Positions 21,759 to 29,097 of a stretch of DNA of 31,030 nucleotides are shown here, piece by piece. The stretch comes from a virus. The first letter of the stretch is position 1. Each line of letters starts with the position of its first letter. The notes under the pieces were generated by a model. That model ran no database searches. It worked only from the letters and a program-made list of their open reading frames with translations, and was not told where the DNA came from. The position numbers and the translations under genes are program-made. The stretch covers positions 1 through 31,030 of the IMG/VR virus record IMGVR_UViG_3300046000_005770; one strand, given 5' to 3'.

Positions 21759-22187
21759 ATGGATAATGTAAATGAAATAAATGGTGATTTAATACTTTTA
21801 AGAGGAATTCCTGGTTCAGGAAAATCAACAATAGCAAATATTATATTATTACAACCAAATAATAATCCGCAAGAAGTTTTATCTGCGGATGATTTTTTTG
21901 TTAACGATGATGGTGATTATATTTTTGATGGCACCAAAATAAAAGAAGCACATAACTATTGTCAATTTAGATGTTCAGAAAGAATGAGACAGGGAATTGC
22001 TCGTATAGTTGTTGCAAATACTTTTACCCAAGAATGGGAAATGAAAACTTATTTTGAAATGGCTGAAAGGTATAATTACCGAGTACATTGTGTGGTTGTT
22101 GAAAACAGACATGGTAATGAAAATATTCACGGAGTACCCGAAAATAAACTCCAACAAATGAAGGATAGGTTTGAAATAAAGTTATAG
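21759..22187 (+). CDS. P-loop polynucleotide kinase-like protein (RNA-repair operon)
   Basis: A 142-residue P-loop kinase. Walker A is G-I-P-G-S-G-K-S-T (16-24). An S-A-D-D-F-F block (42-47), a V-V-A-N-T-F segment and a terminal H-G-V-P (124-127) with a downstream M-K-D-R match the small AAA_33 / N4BP2L-like kinases related to T4 polynucleotide kinase. It would phosphorylate 5'-OH RNA ends before sealing. It lacks the phosphatase domain of T4 Pnk; the cREC protein of the same operon may supply end processing. It is the first gene of four: the next starts immediately after its stop. Confidence 0.85.
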   Translation: MDNVNEINGDLILLRGIPGSGKSTIANIILLQPNNNPQEVLSADDFFVNDDGDYIFDGTKIKEAHNYCQFRCSERMRQGIARIVVANTFTQEWEMKTYFEMAERYNYRVHCVVVENRHGNENIHGVPENKLQQMKDRFEIKL

Positions 22188-22433
22188 ATGAGTCAATTTA
22201 TTGAATCTTATTTTAAAACAACATTACCAAAACAACGAAATATGAAATTTCATTCAAGTTTATTTAAAAATCAATGGGCTGTATACCCATTACCCTTTGT
22301 ATATTTTTATTTTGAAACATGTGAACCAGAATCACATAGAACATTATTAGATAATAAATTATGTGGTATATACTTGTCATTTAATTGGTTGAAATGGACT
22401 TACAATATTGGATTTTATAAACCCATCAAGTAA
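22188..22433 (+). CDS. Small unknown protein of the RNA-repair operon
   Basis: An 81-residue protein rich in aromatic residues (Phe, Tyr, Trp), with an F-V-Y-F-Y-F-E strand and a C-S-F-N-W-L-K-like amphipathic segment near its end (Y-L-S-F-N-W-L-K-W-T-Y). No signal peptide. It fits exactly between the kinase and the ligase: its ATG follows the kinase stop with no gap, and its TAA overlaps the ligase ATG (TAATG). Such tight conservation suggests a partner of the repair enzymes. Function not recognised. Confidence 0.65.
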   Translation: MSQFIESYFKTTLPKQRNMKFHSSLFKNQWAVYPLPFVYFYFETCEPESHRTLLDNKLCGIYLSFNWLKWTYNIGFYKPIK

Positions 22434-23470
22434 TGTTAGAAACATTAGAAAGATACCACAAAGATGGTTTGTTACATAAACAAACCCATCCAACCCTTGA
22501 TTTAACTATTTGGAATTATAGTCCAAAAGTTCAGTACGAAAGATTATGGGATGAGATTACTTTGCAATGTCGTGGATTGGTTACAAATTCAAAAGGTGAT
22601 ATTGTTGCTCGACCATTTAAGAAATTTTTCAACTACGAAGAACATAAACCAGAAGATATTCCAAATGAAGATTATGTCGTATATGAAAAGATGGATGGTT
22701 CATTAGGTATTCTTTTTAATTATGAAAATGAGTGGATAATGGCAACACGCGGATCATTCACATCACCACAGGCAATTAAGGGTAAAGAAATTCTTGATAG
22801 ACACGACATCAGTGCATGGAGAAAAGACAATACATATTTGTTTGAAATTATTTATCCTGAAAATAGAATTGTTGTTGATTATAAAGGTGAAGAAAAATTA
22901 GTTGTTATTGGTGGTTTTCATACAGAAACAGGTGAAGAAATACCTGATAGTAGTTTGTTTTGGACGCAGGATTCGGGATTTGAAGTTGTAATGACATATA
23001 AGACTTGGGGAGAAGGATATGATTTACTTAAAGAAGAAATTAGTAAAGACAGAGAGGGATATGTAATTAAATTTAAGAATGGTTTTCGTATGAAAATCAA
23101 AGGAGAAGAATATGTTAGACTTCACAAAATTTTAACTAACATATCTAATCGTGATATATGGGAATATTTGAAAGACAATAAACCGTTCGATGAATTACTT
23201 GAAAGAGTTCCAGACGAATTTAACGGTTGGGTTAAAGAAACTATTAGGGATTTTACTATTAGATTTGATAATATTAATAAGGACTATATTGAGATTTATG
23301 AGAATTTAAAATCACGAAATTTAGATAGAAAAGAGTTTGCGATTAGAGCAAAAGAATATAGACACTCTAACATTTTATTTAACATGTTAGACGGAAAAGA
23401 ACATAAAAAAAATATTTGGAAAATTATATATCCAAATTATTCAAAGCCATTTAAAAATGATGAAAATTAA
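22433..23470 (+). CDS. RNA ligase, T4 Rnl1-like
   Basis: A 345-residue ATP-dependent ligase that seals broken RNA, such as tRNA cut in the anticodon. The nucleotidyltransferase motifs are in order. C-R-G-L-V (46-50) and F-K-K-F-F-N-Y-E-E (62-70) precede motif I K86-M-D-G-S, where Lys86 would be adenylylated. Then come F-E-I-I-Y-P-E-N-R-I-V (137-147, motif III region), E-G-Y-V-I-K-F (208-214, motif IV) and K-I-K (221-223, motif V). A helical C-terminal domain follows, as in Rnl1. It is shorter than T4 Rnl1 (374). TAATG coupling to the upstream gene and a 14-base overlap with the cREC gene show co-translation. Confidence 0.93.
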   Translation: MLETLERYHKDGLLHKQTHPTLDLTIWNYSPKVQYERLWDEITLQCRGLVTNSKGDIVARPFKKFFNYEEHKPEDIPNEDYVVYEKMDGSLGILFNYENEWIMATRGSFTSPQAIKGKEILDRHDISAWRKDNTYLFEIIYPENRIVVDYKGEEKLVVIGGFHTETGEEIPDSSLFWTQDSGFEVVMTYKTWGEGYDLLKEEISKDREGYVIKFKNGFRMKIKGEEYVRLHKILTNISNRDIWEYLKDNKPFDELLERVPDEFNGWVKETIRDFTIRFDNINKDYIEIYENLKSRNLDRKEFAIRAKEYRHSNILFNMLDGKEHKKNIWKIIYPNYSKPFKNDEN

Positions 23471-23948
23471 TAATAAATTGAGATTGTATTTGGATGACGT
23501 TCGTACGCCTTTGGATAATGATTGGATAATTGTTCGTAATTACGATGAATTTGTTGCAAAAATTAAATTACATGGATTAGAAAATTTTGATGTTATATCA
23601 CTTGATCACGATTTAGGTGATGGTGCTATGATTGAATATTATACAAATGTTAAAAATAATTATGAATTAAATTATAATAACATTGATGAAAAAACCGGTA
23701 TGGATTGTTGTAGATATTTGGTAAGTGAAAGTATGAATACTAAAATACCCTTACCTCAAATTTATGTCCATTCAGCCAATCCTATTGGTAGTGCAAACAT
23801 GATGGGTTATATAAATAACTACTTTATGAACTGTAGGACACCTCAGACCTGTATTAGGGTTAAAATTGAACACACTATAGACGAAAAACTTCATTTGTCA
23901 CCAGAAGCAAGAGCGGCTAAATGGGACAGAACAAAGGGGGAAAAATAA
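23457..23948 (+). CDS. cREC-like receiver-fold protein (cyclic-phosphate processing)
   Basis: A 163-residue protein with L-D-D-V-R (12-16), L-D-H-D-L-G (49-54) and V-H-S-A-N-P (104-109) followed by G-S-A-N-M. These mark the cREC variant of the receiver fold, which is not a response regulator and has been predicted to process cyclic 2',3'-phosphate RNA ends in repair operons (recalled from comparative genomics, so not proven here). It overlaps the ligase end by 14 bases. A second Met at 23460 is an alternative start. In the operon it would prepare the 3' end while the kinase prepares the 5' end for ligation. The C-terminal 30 residues are basic and probably flexible. Confidence 0.8.
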   Translation: MMKINNKLRLYLDDVRTPLDNDWIIVRNYDEFVAKIKLHGLENFDVISLDHDLGDGAMIEYYTNVKNNYELNYNNIDEKTGMDCCRYLVSESMNTKIPLPQIYVHSANPIGSANMMGYINNYFMNCRTPQTCIRVKIEHTIDEKLHLSPEARAAKWDRTKGEK

Positions 23949-24017
23949 TTTTTTTTAATTAAAATATTATTTGTAATTTTATGTTCTAACATTTACTAAC
24001 TAACTAAACTAAACTTA

Positions 24018-24347
24018 ATGGGAACTAGAAAATCTGCACCGTTCATCTCTTTACAAATTAATGGAAAATATAAAGATTTTACCGATTTTTATGATGAAAA
24101 TAAAGACGTTATATATGAAAATATTTTAAATATATTTAAAGAATTTAAGAATACAAGAAAAAAATCATTAGTCCTTTTTGTGTCTGCAAAAATTATGAAC
24201 GTAGATTGGGAAACTGAATTCATATTTCATAAAGAAGAATCTATAGTATTAAAAAGAGATTTAATCCCTTATTTTGAAATGATTGAAGATTATGAAAAAT
24301 GTTGTGAAATAAAAAATCTTTATCAAGAGTTGACAAATAAAAATTAA
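24018..24347 (+). CDS. Hypothetical small protein downstream of the repair operon
   Basis: A 109-residue, lysine-rich cytosolic protein of alternating helices and strands, with no membrane segment and no motif I recognise. It is separated from the cREC gene by 69 bases of AT-rich sequence containing a TAACTAACTAAACTAAACT stretch, so it may or may not be in the same transcript. Two terminator hairpins follow it. Linkage to RNA repair is possible but unsupported. Confidence 0.6.
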   Translation: MGTRKSAPFISLQINGKYKDFTDFYDENKDVIYENILNIFKEFKNTRKKSLVLFVSAKIMNVDWETEFIFHKEESIVLKRDLIPYFEMIEDYEKCCEIKNLYQELTNKN

Positions 24348-24364
24348 TTTTTTATATTTTATTA

Positions 24365-24393
24365 ATGTATTTGGAGAGATACATCTATTTTTT
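24365..24393 (+). terminator. Weak hairpin with T-tract
   Basis: ATGTAT / ATACAT with loop TTGGAGAG, then CTATTTTTT. Short and AT-rich, so it is a weak terminator candidate backed by the stronger one just downstream. Confidence 0.35.
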
Positions 24394-24399
24394 GTCATG

Positions 24400-24431
24400 T
24401 CCTCGGAGTTTTTACTTCGAGGATTTTTTTT
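24400..24431 (+). terminator. Intrinsic terminator for the plus-strand genes
   Basis: TCCTCGGAG / CTTCGAGGA stem of 9 pairs, loop TTTTTA, followed by eight T, which run into the stop codon of the facing gene. Confidence 0.85.
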
Positions 24432-26010
24432 AAAGCATCATTCTTGAGCCAATTAAGAAATTACTTAAAAATGGAGAACCTGGATTAGTATTCCCACTCA
24501 TTTTGTAATTAAAACTAAACCCAAATCTTTTTGTTATTTTATAATCAAAAGCCGCCCCCAATAAAAATCCCATATGTCTATTCACGTTTGTTTCACCATT
24601 TGAACTATTCCATGATATGGGTGAGAACATTGTAAACACTTGTGGAGAAACCGTTAATTTTTTTGAATATTGATAAGGTTTAGTCCAAAATACAATTGCC
24701 GAACTGGCCATATTATAATCAAATCCACCACTATCATTTTTAAGAAATAAATTAATAATACCTACGTTATAACCATATGTACCTTTTTTTGGTGTAGGTT
24801 TAATCCAAGTGTAACCTAACAAATTCATGTAATTCCCACCTAAATATGCAAATGCGGTTCCGTATGAATGTATTGCATCTAACTGTCCATCTTTTGTTAA
24901 TCCCATTTTAGTAATTCCACCCGTCATTACAATAGAACTTAAATTACTATTCACAACCAATCCTGTACTATAACTTACATCACCCGCCAAAGATGATTTA
25001 CTAAGTCCCATTGAAATTGAGGCTAAATAAGTTCCGTCTGGTTGTTCTGCACCGGTTATATCTGACGCAAGTAACGTTGGATTTGTTACTTCTTGTTTTT
25101 TCTTTTTTTCTTCTTCTTTTTTCTTTTCTTCCTCTTTCTTTTTTTCTTCCTCCTTTTTAGTTTCCTCTTTCTTTTCTTCTTCTTTTTTAGCTTCTTCCTT
25201 TTTCTCCTCAGTCTTTTTTTCTTCTGATTTCTTTTCTTCTGTTTTTGTTTCCTCTTTCTTTTCTTCTGTCTTAGCTTCAGTTTTCTTTTCTTCGGTTTTT
25301 TGTTCAGCTGGTTTATCTGATTTAGTTTCCGCTGGTTTACTTTCTGCTGGTTTTGCTTCAGTTGATGATGAACTACTTGATGAAGAAGAAGATGAACCAC
25401 CACTTGCGGGAGGTGGTGATGAACTACTTGATGCCGGTGGAGGTGCTGCCGTTGGTGGAGGTGCAGTAACTACCGGAGCGGGTGGTGGAGGTGCAATGTT
25501 TATTGGTGGAGGTGTTGCAGCATTTGCAGCTGCAGAACTTGCGGCGGCACTTGCCGATGAACTTGCTGCCGATGATGCTGAATTACTTGCGGCTGACGAT
25601 GCACTTGCAGCTGCAGCATCTGCCGCCGCCTTTGCTGCAGCATCTGATGCGGCCTTTGCCGCAGCATCCGCAGCCGCTTTTGCCGCAGCATCCGCGGCGG
25701 CTCTAGCTGCGGCATCTGCTGCCGCCCTTGCTGCGGCTTCTTGTGCTAATCTGATATTATCGTTTTGTGGACAAGGTGTTGCAAATATACTATTCACCCA
25801 TGTTTGAAAAGTACCACTACTAATGTCGGCTAATGTTACAATTTTAGATTTACCCCTAATAACAGCAACAGTTTGATTTTGTCCGAATGGAATTACAACA
25901 ACATAGACTTTATTATCACACGGGTCTATGTACGTTTGTGTTATTGTACTTTGTCCAAAAGACTTACTACAAAAAAATAATATTAGGAGAGATATTATTA
26001 TTTTTTTCAT
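24430..26010 (-). CDS. Outer-membrane beta-barrel with long low-complexity linker
   Basis: A 526-residue exported protein. The signal peptide is residues 1-19 (K-K-I-I-I-S-L-L-I-L-F-F, cleaved near F-G-Q). A small domain to ~85 is followed by three low-complexity blocks: an Ala/Asp-rich run with repeated A-A-A-D units, a Pro/Ser-rich block, and a long Lys/Glu/Thr-rich block. The C-terminal ~210 residues alternate hydrophobic and polar residues and end in a strand, as in outer-membrane barrels. The K-I-T-K-R-F-G-F and S-P-Q-V-F segments resemble those in the barrel at 30166-31030. Last gene of the feoA-like unit (TAATG overlap). It may alter the host surface or span the periplasm; function unknown. 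Confidence 0.65.
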   Translation of the reverse strand: MKKIIISLLILFFCSKSFGQSTITQTYIDPCDNKVYVVVIPFGQNQTVAVIRGKSKIVTLADISSGTFQTWVNSIFATPCPQNDNIRLAQEAAARAAADAAARAAADAAAKAAADAAAKAASDAAAKAAADAAAASASSAASNSASSAASSSASAAASSAAANAATPPPINIAPPPPAPVVTAPPPTAAPPPASSSSSPPPASGGSSSSSSSSSSSTEAKPAESKPAETKSDKPAEQKTEEKKTEAKTEEKKEETKTEEKKSEEKKTEEKKEEAKKEEEKKEETKKEEEKKKEEEKKKEEEKKKKQEVTNPTLLASDITGAEQPDGTYLASISMGLSKSSLAGDVSYSTGLVVNSNLSSIVMTGGITKMGLTKDGQLDAIHSYGTAFAYLGGNYMNLLGYTWIKPTPKKGTYGYNVGIINLFLKNDSGGFDYNMASSAIVFWTKPYQYSKKLTVSPQVFTMFSPISWNSSNGETNVNRHMGFLLGAAFDYKITKRFGFSFNYKMSGNTNPGSPFLSNFLIGSRMML

Positions 26011-26852
26011 TACTTATTATTCAATCCTATTCCTATTTGTGTGTACCCCCTTATTGGATCGTTATCTAATTTTAAAGTAAAGAATTTGAAATCTTTTATT
26101 ATTCCAATTTTAAATGTTGTAAATGTTGAATTTGATTTTGGAAATGATATACCACCTAAGTCATCTTTACCTTGCCATCTAATAACTTCACTACCAAACC
26201 CTATCATACCATGTATTCCTATATTATTAATTCTTTTACCAGCACCAATATAAAAAGTTGATTCTTTTTTCCAATCTTCTTTACTAAGTGAAAAATCAAC
26301 ATTGTTAATTTGTCCATACGGAAAGTATTGGTTTTGGTCTTTTGCATAAGTCATTACATAATCCATAATAAAATATCCTTTCTTACCACCAACCATTCCC
26401 CAATAAGTTGCTTGTTTATTATTAGTATACCCAAATCCAAATGCGGTATGAACTCGTTCTTTTCTAATAGTATCTCTCTTTCCATTTTCGTATACATGAA
26501 TTACACTTCTTTGTCTCCATCCATAATCATCATACCAAGTATAAGGATAAGGTTGATACCATCCCCAATTACCCCAATAGTAACCAAACTGATTAACTCG
26601 ACCCCAATTTTGAATACCTCCCCTACCACGTGGTGGTAATGGTTGTGATTGTTGTGGTGGGTTGTTTCTCCAACTACTCACATTTTGTTGTTGTGGTACA
26701 GATGGTTGAACTCTTGTTTGAGTTGATTGTGATGTTTGTGATGGAACGCTTCCACCAGTTTGCCTCCAAGTTGATACTTGAGCATTCAACATTATTGTGC
26801 AGAATAATATTAATATTAATATTAAACCTGTAACTAATAAAACCTTTTTCAT
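26010..26852 (-). CDS. Exported protein, probable small beta-barrel
   Basis: A 280-residue protein with a signal peptide (a long leucine/isoleucine core, cleavage near L-N-A-Q at about 25). A Gln/Ser/Pro-rich linker and a Trp/Tyr-rich stretch (W-G-N-W-G-W-Y-Q-P-Y-P-Y) follow to residue ~100. The C-terminal half alternates like a small outer-membrane barrel and ends near I-G-I-G-L-N-N-K. It starts by ATGA overlap with the PspC-like gene and ends by TAATG overlap with the barrel gene. No family was recognised. A membrane-associated role is inferred. Confidence 0.6.
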   Translation of the reverse strand: MKKVLLVTGLILILILFCTIMLNAQVSTWRQTGGSVPSQTSQSTQTRVQPSVPQQQNVSSWRNNPPQQSQPLPPRGRGGIQNWGRVNQFGYYWGNWGWYQPYPYTWYDDYGWRQRSVIHVYENGKRDTIRKERVHTAFGFGYTNNKQATYWGMVGGKKGYFIMDYVMTYAKDQNQYFPYGQINNVDFSLSKEDWKKESTFYIGAGKRINNIGIHGMIGFGSEVIRWQGKDDLGGISFPKSNSTFTTFKIGIIKDFKFFTLKLDNDPIRGYTQIGIGLNNK

Positions 26853-27028
26853 ACTGTTTCAGTTAAAATTGTGGTTAGTAAATAACCGGTTATTATTGGG
26901 AATGGTGAAAATATTAAAAAAAAGAACAACAACCTCCAAACCAATGGATCAACATTAGTACGGTGACTTAAACCACTACATACACCAAAAAAAACTTTGT
27001 CGTCGTGAATTCTTATAAATTTTTTCAT
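26849..27028 (-). CDS. PspC-domain small membrane protein
   Basis: A 59-residue protein. It begins M-K-K-F-I-R-I-H-D-D-K-V and continues with the G-V-C-S-G-L-S-H-R-T-N-V-D-P element and one hydrophobic segment (W-R-L-L-F-F-F-L-I-F), matching a PspC domain (phage-shock-protein C family). Such proteins sit in the inner membrane and respond to envelope stress. It overlaps the FeoA-like gene by ATGA at its start and the next gene by ATGA at its end, which supports it as a real coding sequence despite its length. Confidence 0.75.
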   Translation of the reverse strand: MKKFIRIHDDKVFFGVCSGLSHRTNVDPLVWRLLFFFLIFSPFPIITGYLLTTILTETV

Positions 27029-27261
27029 AATATATCTTTTAAAATAACTCTATCTAATTCTTCAGGTCTTAACGCTAAAGTTGATTCTACGTGGCCACTA
27101 CCGGATAAAACATTAACCAAATATAATCCTAACTTTTTTTCACTTATTTCAATTTGTTGTCCACATATAAACCCCATCTCCATCATTTTTAATCTTAAAC
27201 AAGGGACACAGTTTTCACAATCAACTTTTTGTGGTACATCAATTACTTCACACACTCTCAT
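27025..27261 (-). CDS. FeoA-like domain protein
   Basis: A 78-residue protein with the SH3-like FeoA pattern: R-L-K-M-M-E-M-G-F-x-x-G-Q-Q-I-E-I, a following G-L-Y-L-V-N-V strand, and A-L-R-P-E-E-L-D-R-V-I. FeoA normally assists the FeoB ferrous iron transporter, but no feoB is visible and the domain is also used as a stand-alone module. An N-terminal C-x-x-C (C-E-N-C) is added, possibly a metal or redox site. First gene of a four-gene coupled unit with PspC and two exported proteins, so its role may concern the envelope and not iron. A TATTTATA box precedes the start by 3 bases. Confidence 0.75.
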   Translation of the reverse strand: MRVCEVIDVPQKVDCENCVPCLRLKMMEMGFICGQQIEISEKKLGLYLVNVLSGSGHVESTLALRPEELDRVILKDIL

Positions 27262-27264
27262 ACT

Positions 27265-27272
27265 TATAAATA
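27265..27272 (-). promoter_or_regulatory. TATTTATA box before the FeoA-like gene
   Basis: TATTTATA on the minus strand directly downstream of a terminator T-tract, 3 bases before the ATG. Confidence 0.5.
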
Positions 27273-27273
27273 T

Positions 27274-27303
27274 AAAAAAAGGGGTTATTACACCCCTTAT
27301 TTT
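27274..27303 (-). terminator. Intrinsic terminator after the CsgG-like gene
   Basis: AAGGGGT / ACCCCTT hairpin with loop TATTAC and T-tracts on both sides, so it could act on either strand. It closes the CsgG-like transcript. Confidence 0.82.
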
Positions 27304-27325
27304 TTATTAAATCTTTAAAATATAG

Positions 27326-28048
27326 TTATTTTGCAAATATTCCCTTTTTAATCATTCTATCAAGAATGTTAGCACAGGCAATATCTAACGCCTTTTTAGT
27401 TGCAATACTAATTGTTGATTGGTTGAATTTAATTGGGTCAATAGATGCATCAGATAAAAGAGTTAATTCTCTTTTTGTTGTTGCTTCACCTAAACCTGAC
27501 CCACCAAATAAGACACCTGTCTCCGCATCTGTAAACCTAACCTGAAGACCTATACGAGTTACCATATTGTCTTGTATACCATTTTTAAGGTTGATGGTTT
27601 CATCTTCTGACACTGAGTAGTCATAACACTCAATCGTCACAAAATACTTTGCCAAATTGATTTTACCACGACCATCTAATTTATTCTCAGAAATACCTGC
27701 CGCAGATGCTTGAAATTGTTTTACCATCCTATTCTTAATTTCTGTCTTGTCTTCAGTAAATTTAAATCTGTTTAAGTTTTCAAGGTATTCCATAGATATA
27801 TTTGCAACACCTAAACCAACACGTTTTTCTTTTAGTTCAGGATACATTTCATACATCTCGTCAGAAATTCCTGCCTTTAATATTTGAATTGGAATTTGAG
27901 GACCATCGTAATCCATGTACGCACTTATATCTCTTTTTTTTTCAAAGTCCGCCTTGTAGTCCTCTGTCTTAGTTTTACCTATTGTTTGTCCGTCAACGAC
28001 AACAGCGCTTAGTAAAAAAACGCTTAATAATATTAATAATTTTTTCAT
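27326..28048 (-). CDS. CsgG-like exported protein
   Basis: A 240-residue protein with a signal peptide (K-K-L-L-I-L-L-S-V-F-L-L, cleavage near D-G-Q) and no lipobox. The body resembles the CsgG fold: R-V-G-L-G-V-A-N, an L-N-R-F-K-F-T-E-D segment, then I-G-L-Q-V-R-F-T-D-A-E-T-G-V-L-F and a terminal helix A-T-K-K-A-L-D-I-A-C-A-N-I. CsgG forms the curli outer-membrane pore; Bacteroidota have many CsgG-related proteins of unknown use. No curlin or accessory genes are visible. Monocistronic: TATTTATA box upstream, terminator downstream. Identity to CsgG proper is low, so this is a fold-level call. Confidence 0.6.
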   Translation of the reverse strand: MKKLLILLSVFLLSAVVVDGQTIGKTKTEDYKADFEKKRDISAYMDYDGPQIPIQILKAGISDEMYEMYPELKEKRVGLGVANISMEYLENLNRFKFTEDKTEIKNRMVKQFQASAAGISENKLDGRGKINLAKYFVTIECYDYSVSEDETINLKNGIQDNMVTRIGLQVRFTDAETGVLFGGSGLGEATTKRELTLLSDASIDPIKFNQSTISIATKKALDIACANILDRMIKKGIFAK

Positions 28049-28062
28049 ACATCTTATTTTAA

Positions 28063-28070
28063 TATAAATA
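28063..28070 (-). promoter_or_regulatory. TATTTATA box before the CsgG-like gene
   Basis: GTATTTATA on the minus strand, directly after a terminator T-tract and 14 bases before the ATG. Confidence 0.5.
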
Positions 28071-28073
28071 CAT

Positions 28074-28100
28074 AAAAAAAGGGAGTTTTTAACTCCCTTT
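28074..28100 (-). terminator. Intrinsic terminator ending the membrane-protein unit
   Basis: AAAGGGAGTT / AACTCCCTTT hairpin followed by seven T on the minus strand, 3 bases past the holin-like gene. Confidence 0.86.
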
Positions 28101-28103
28101 ATA

Positions 28104-28352
28104 TTAACCTTCCGTTTCTTCTTTCTTTTTATGAGAGAATTTATCCATTGTATCCGCGCCCATTCCGATTCCTGTAATAATCATCACAGCATTCACCAAT
28201 TCAGGTGATGGTGCAAATTCGGCGTGAGAGAACGAATTTAAGATCATAGTTACACATAGGAACATTGCTCCCACAAATGCGATAACTGGTTTTACTGAAA
28301 TTGAACCTCTTTCGTCTTTGAAGAGTTCAATAGCCCATTCTTTAAATTTCAT
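28104..28352 (-). CDS. Holin-like two-span membrane protein
   Basis: An 82-residue protein with a short charged N-terminus, a hydrophobic segment at ~20-42 (V-I-A-F-V-G-A-M-F-L-C-V), a polar loop and a second segment at ~52-68, and a charged lysine/glutamate tail. Size, two spans and a charged C-terminus fit a class II holin, which would open the inner membrane at lysis. No endolysin is visible in the window, so the call rests on topology. Last gene of the membrane-protein unit. Confidence 0.5.
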   Translation of the reverse strand: MKFKEWAIELFKDERGSISVKPVIAFVGAMFLCVTMILNSFSHAEFAPSPELVNAVMIITGIGMGADTMDKFSHKKKEETEG

Positions 28353-28381
28353 AGTTTTTTATTTTTTGTCTTTTGTTTATT

Positions 28382-28975
28382 TTATCCTTCCGTGTGCATT
28401 TCTGCATTTTCATCTTTTATTTTACCACATTTCAAACACTCCTCGATACCGTCACCATCTAAATCTCCCCATACGTGCTCACATTGTCTATGTGCAAAGT
28501 ACATATCAATTTTACCATCACCATCAAAATCAATACCGTCCATTATGCCATCCCCATCTTCATCTACTTCAACACCTGTACGGGGTTGTGGTTTGGGTAC
28601 TTCAACTTCTTCACTTGTTGGTAAAACCAATGGTGCGGTCGACATAGGTACAATTGGGTTGTTTGGTAAATCGGCAGTGTTACTTAATGAGGTACCATCT
28701 TCTTCATCCATTTTTTGGACTAACATCTTATCCTTATCGGTATCACTAAACCAATAGTCAATGATTTTACCATAAGAACCGATGAAAGCTCCCAATAATA
28801 ATAAAAGAAGTTCTTTCCATTCTCCGGCAATTTCATTTTTATTAATAATGGCAACAAACATACCACCAATTATTAACATAAACCCACCTAACACCAATGC
28901 TGTGATATACCATCTTCTGGCCATCATGTTACTTAATAAATCTTTAAAACCACTTGGTGATTGTTGTTTACTCAT
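28382..28975 (-). CDS. Two-span membrane protein with calcium-loop repeats
   Basis: A 197-residue protein with membrane segments at ~22-45 and ~54-70 (a run of leucines, then G-A-F-I-G-S-Y-G-K), of a type seen in holin-like proteins of Bacteroidota phages. A proline-rich linker follows. The tail has three acidic loops of the D-x-D-G-D-G form (138-149, 149-157, 171-179), resembling thrombospondin-type calcium repeats, and a C-E-H-V-W ... C-L-K-C-G metal site (Cys165, Cys180, Cys183). Lysis or membrane-anchoring are both possible. It starts 6 bases after a 37-residue membrane protein. Confidence 0.6.
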   Translation of the reverse strand: MSKQQSPSGFKDLLSNMMARRWYITALVLGGFMLIIGGMFVAIINKNEIAGEWKELLLLLLGAFIGSYGKIIDYWFSDTDKDKMLVQKMDEEDGTSLSNTADLPNNPIVPMSTAPLVLPTSEEVEVPKPQPRTGVEVDEDGDGIMDGIDFDGDGKIDMYFAHRQCEHVWGDLDGDGIEECLKCGKIKDENAEMHTEG

Positions 28976-28981
28976 TTTTTT

Positions 28982-29095
28982 TTAATTTAATTTTTCATTT
29001 AACTTAATTGCTGTGTACATAACGCCACATACAATTCCGACTGTTATCAATAATCCTGATATTAAATAAAATAGTTGGTTTATCATAGAAAGCAT
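28982..29095 (-). CDS. Very small single-span membrane protein
   Basis: A 37-residue open frame (MLSMINQLFYLISGLL at its start, then I-T-V-G-I-V-C-G-V-M-Y) with one hydrophobic segment and a short basic/acidic tail. Its ATG lies 2 bases after the stop of the upstream membrane protein, and its stop lies 6 bases before the next gene, so it fits the unit. It may be a lysis or spanin-like helper; no family recognised. Confidence 0.5.
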   Translation of the reverse strand: MLSMINQLFYLISGLLITVGIVCGVMYTAIKLNEKLN

Positions 29096-29097
29096 AA

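Noticed and set aside
25086-25807. Long open frames of Lys/Arg-, Leu/Gln- or Ala-rich composition over the barrel linker
   Set aside because: They are by-products of the low-complexity codons of the 24430-26010 gene in other frames or on the other strand.
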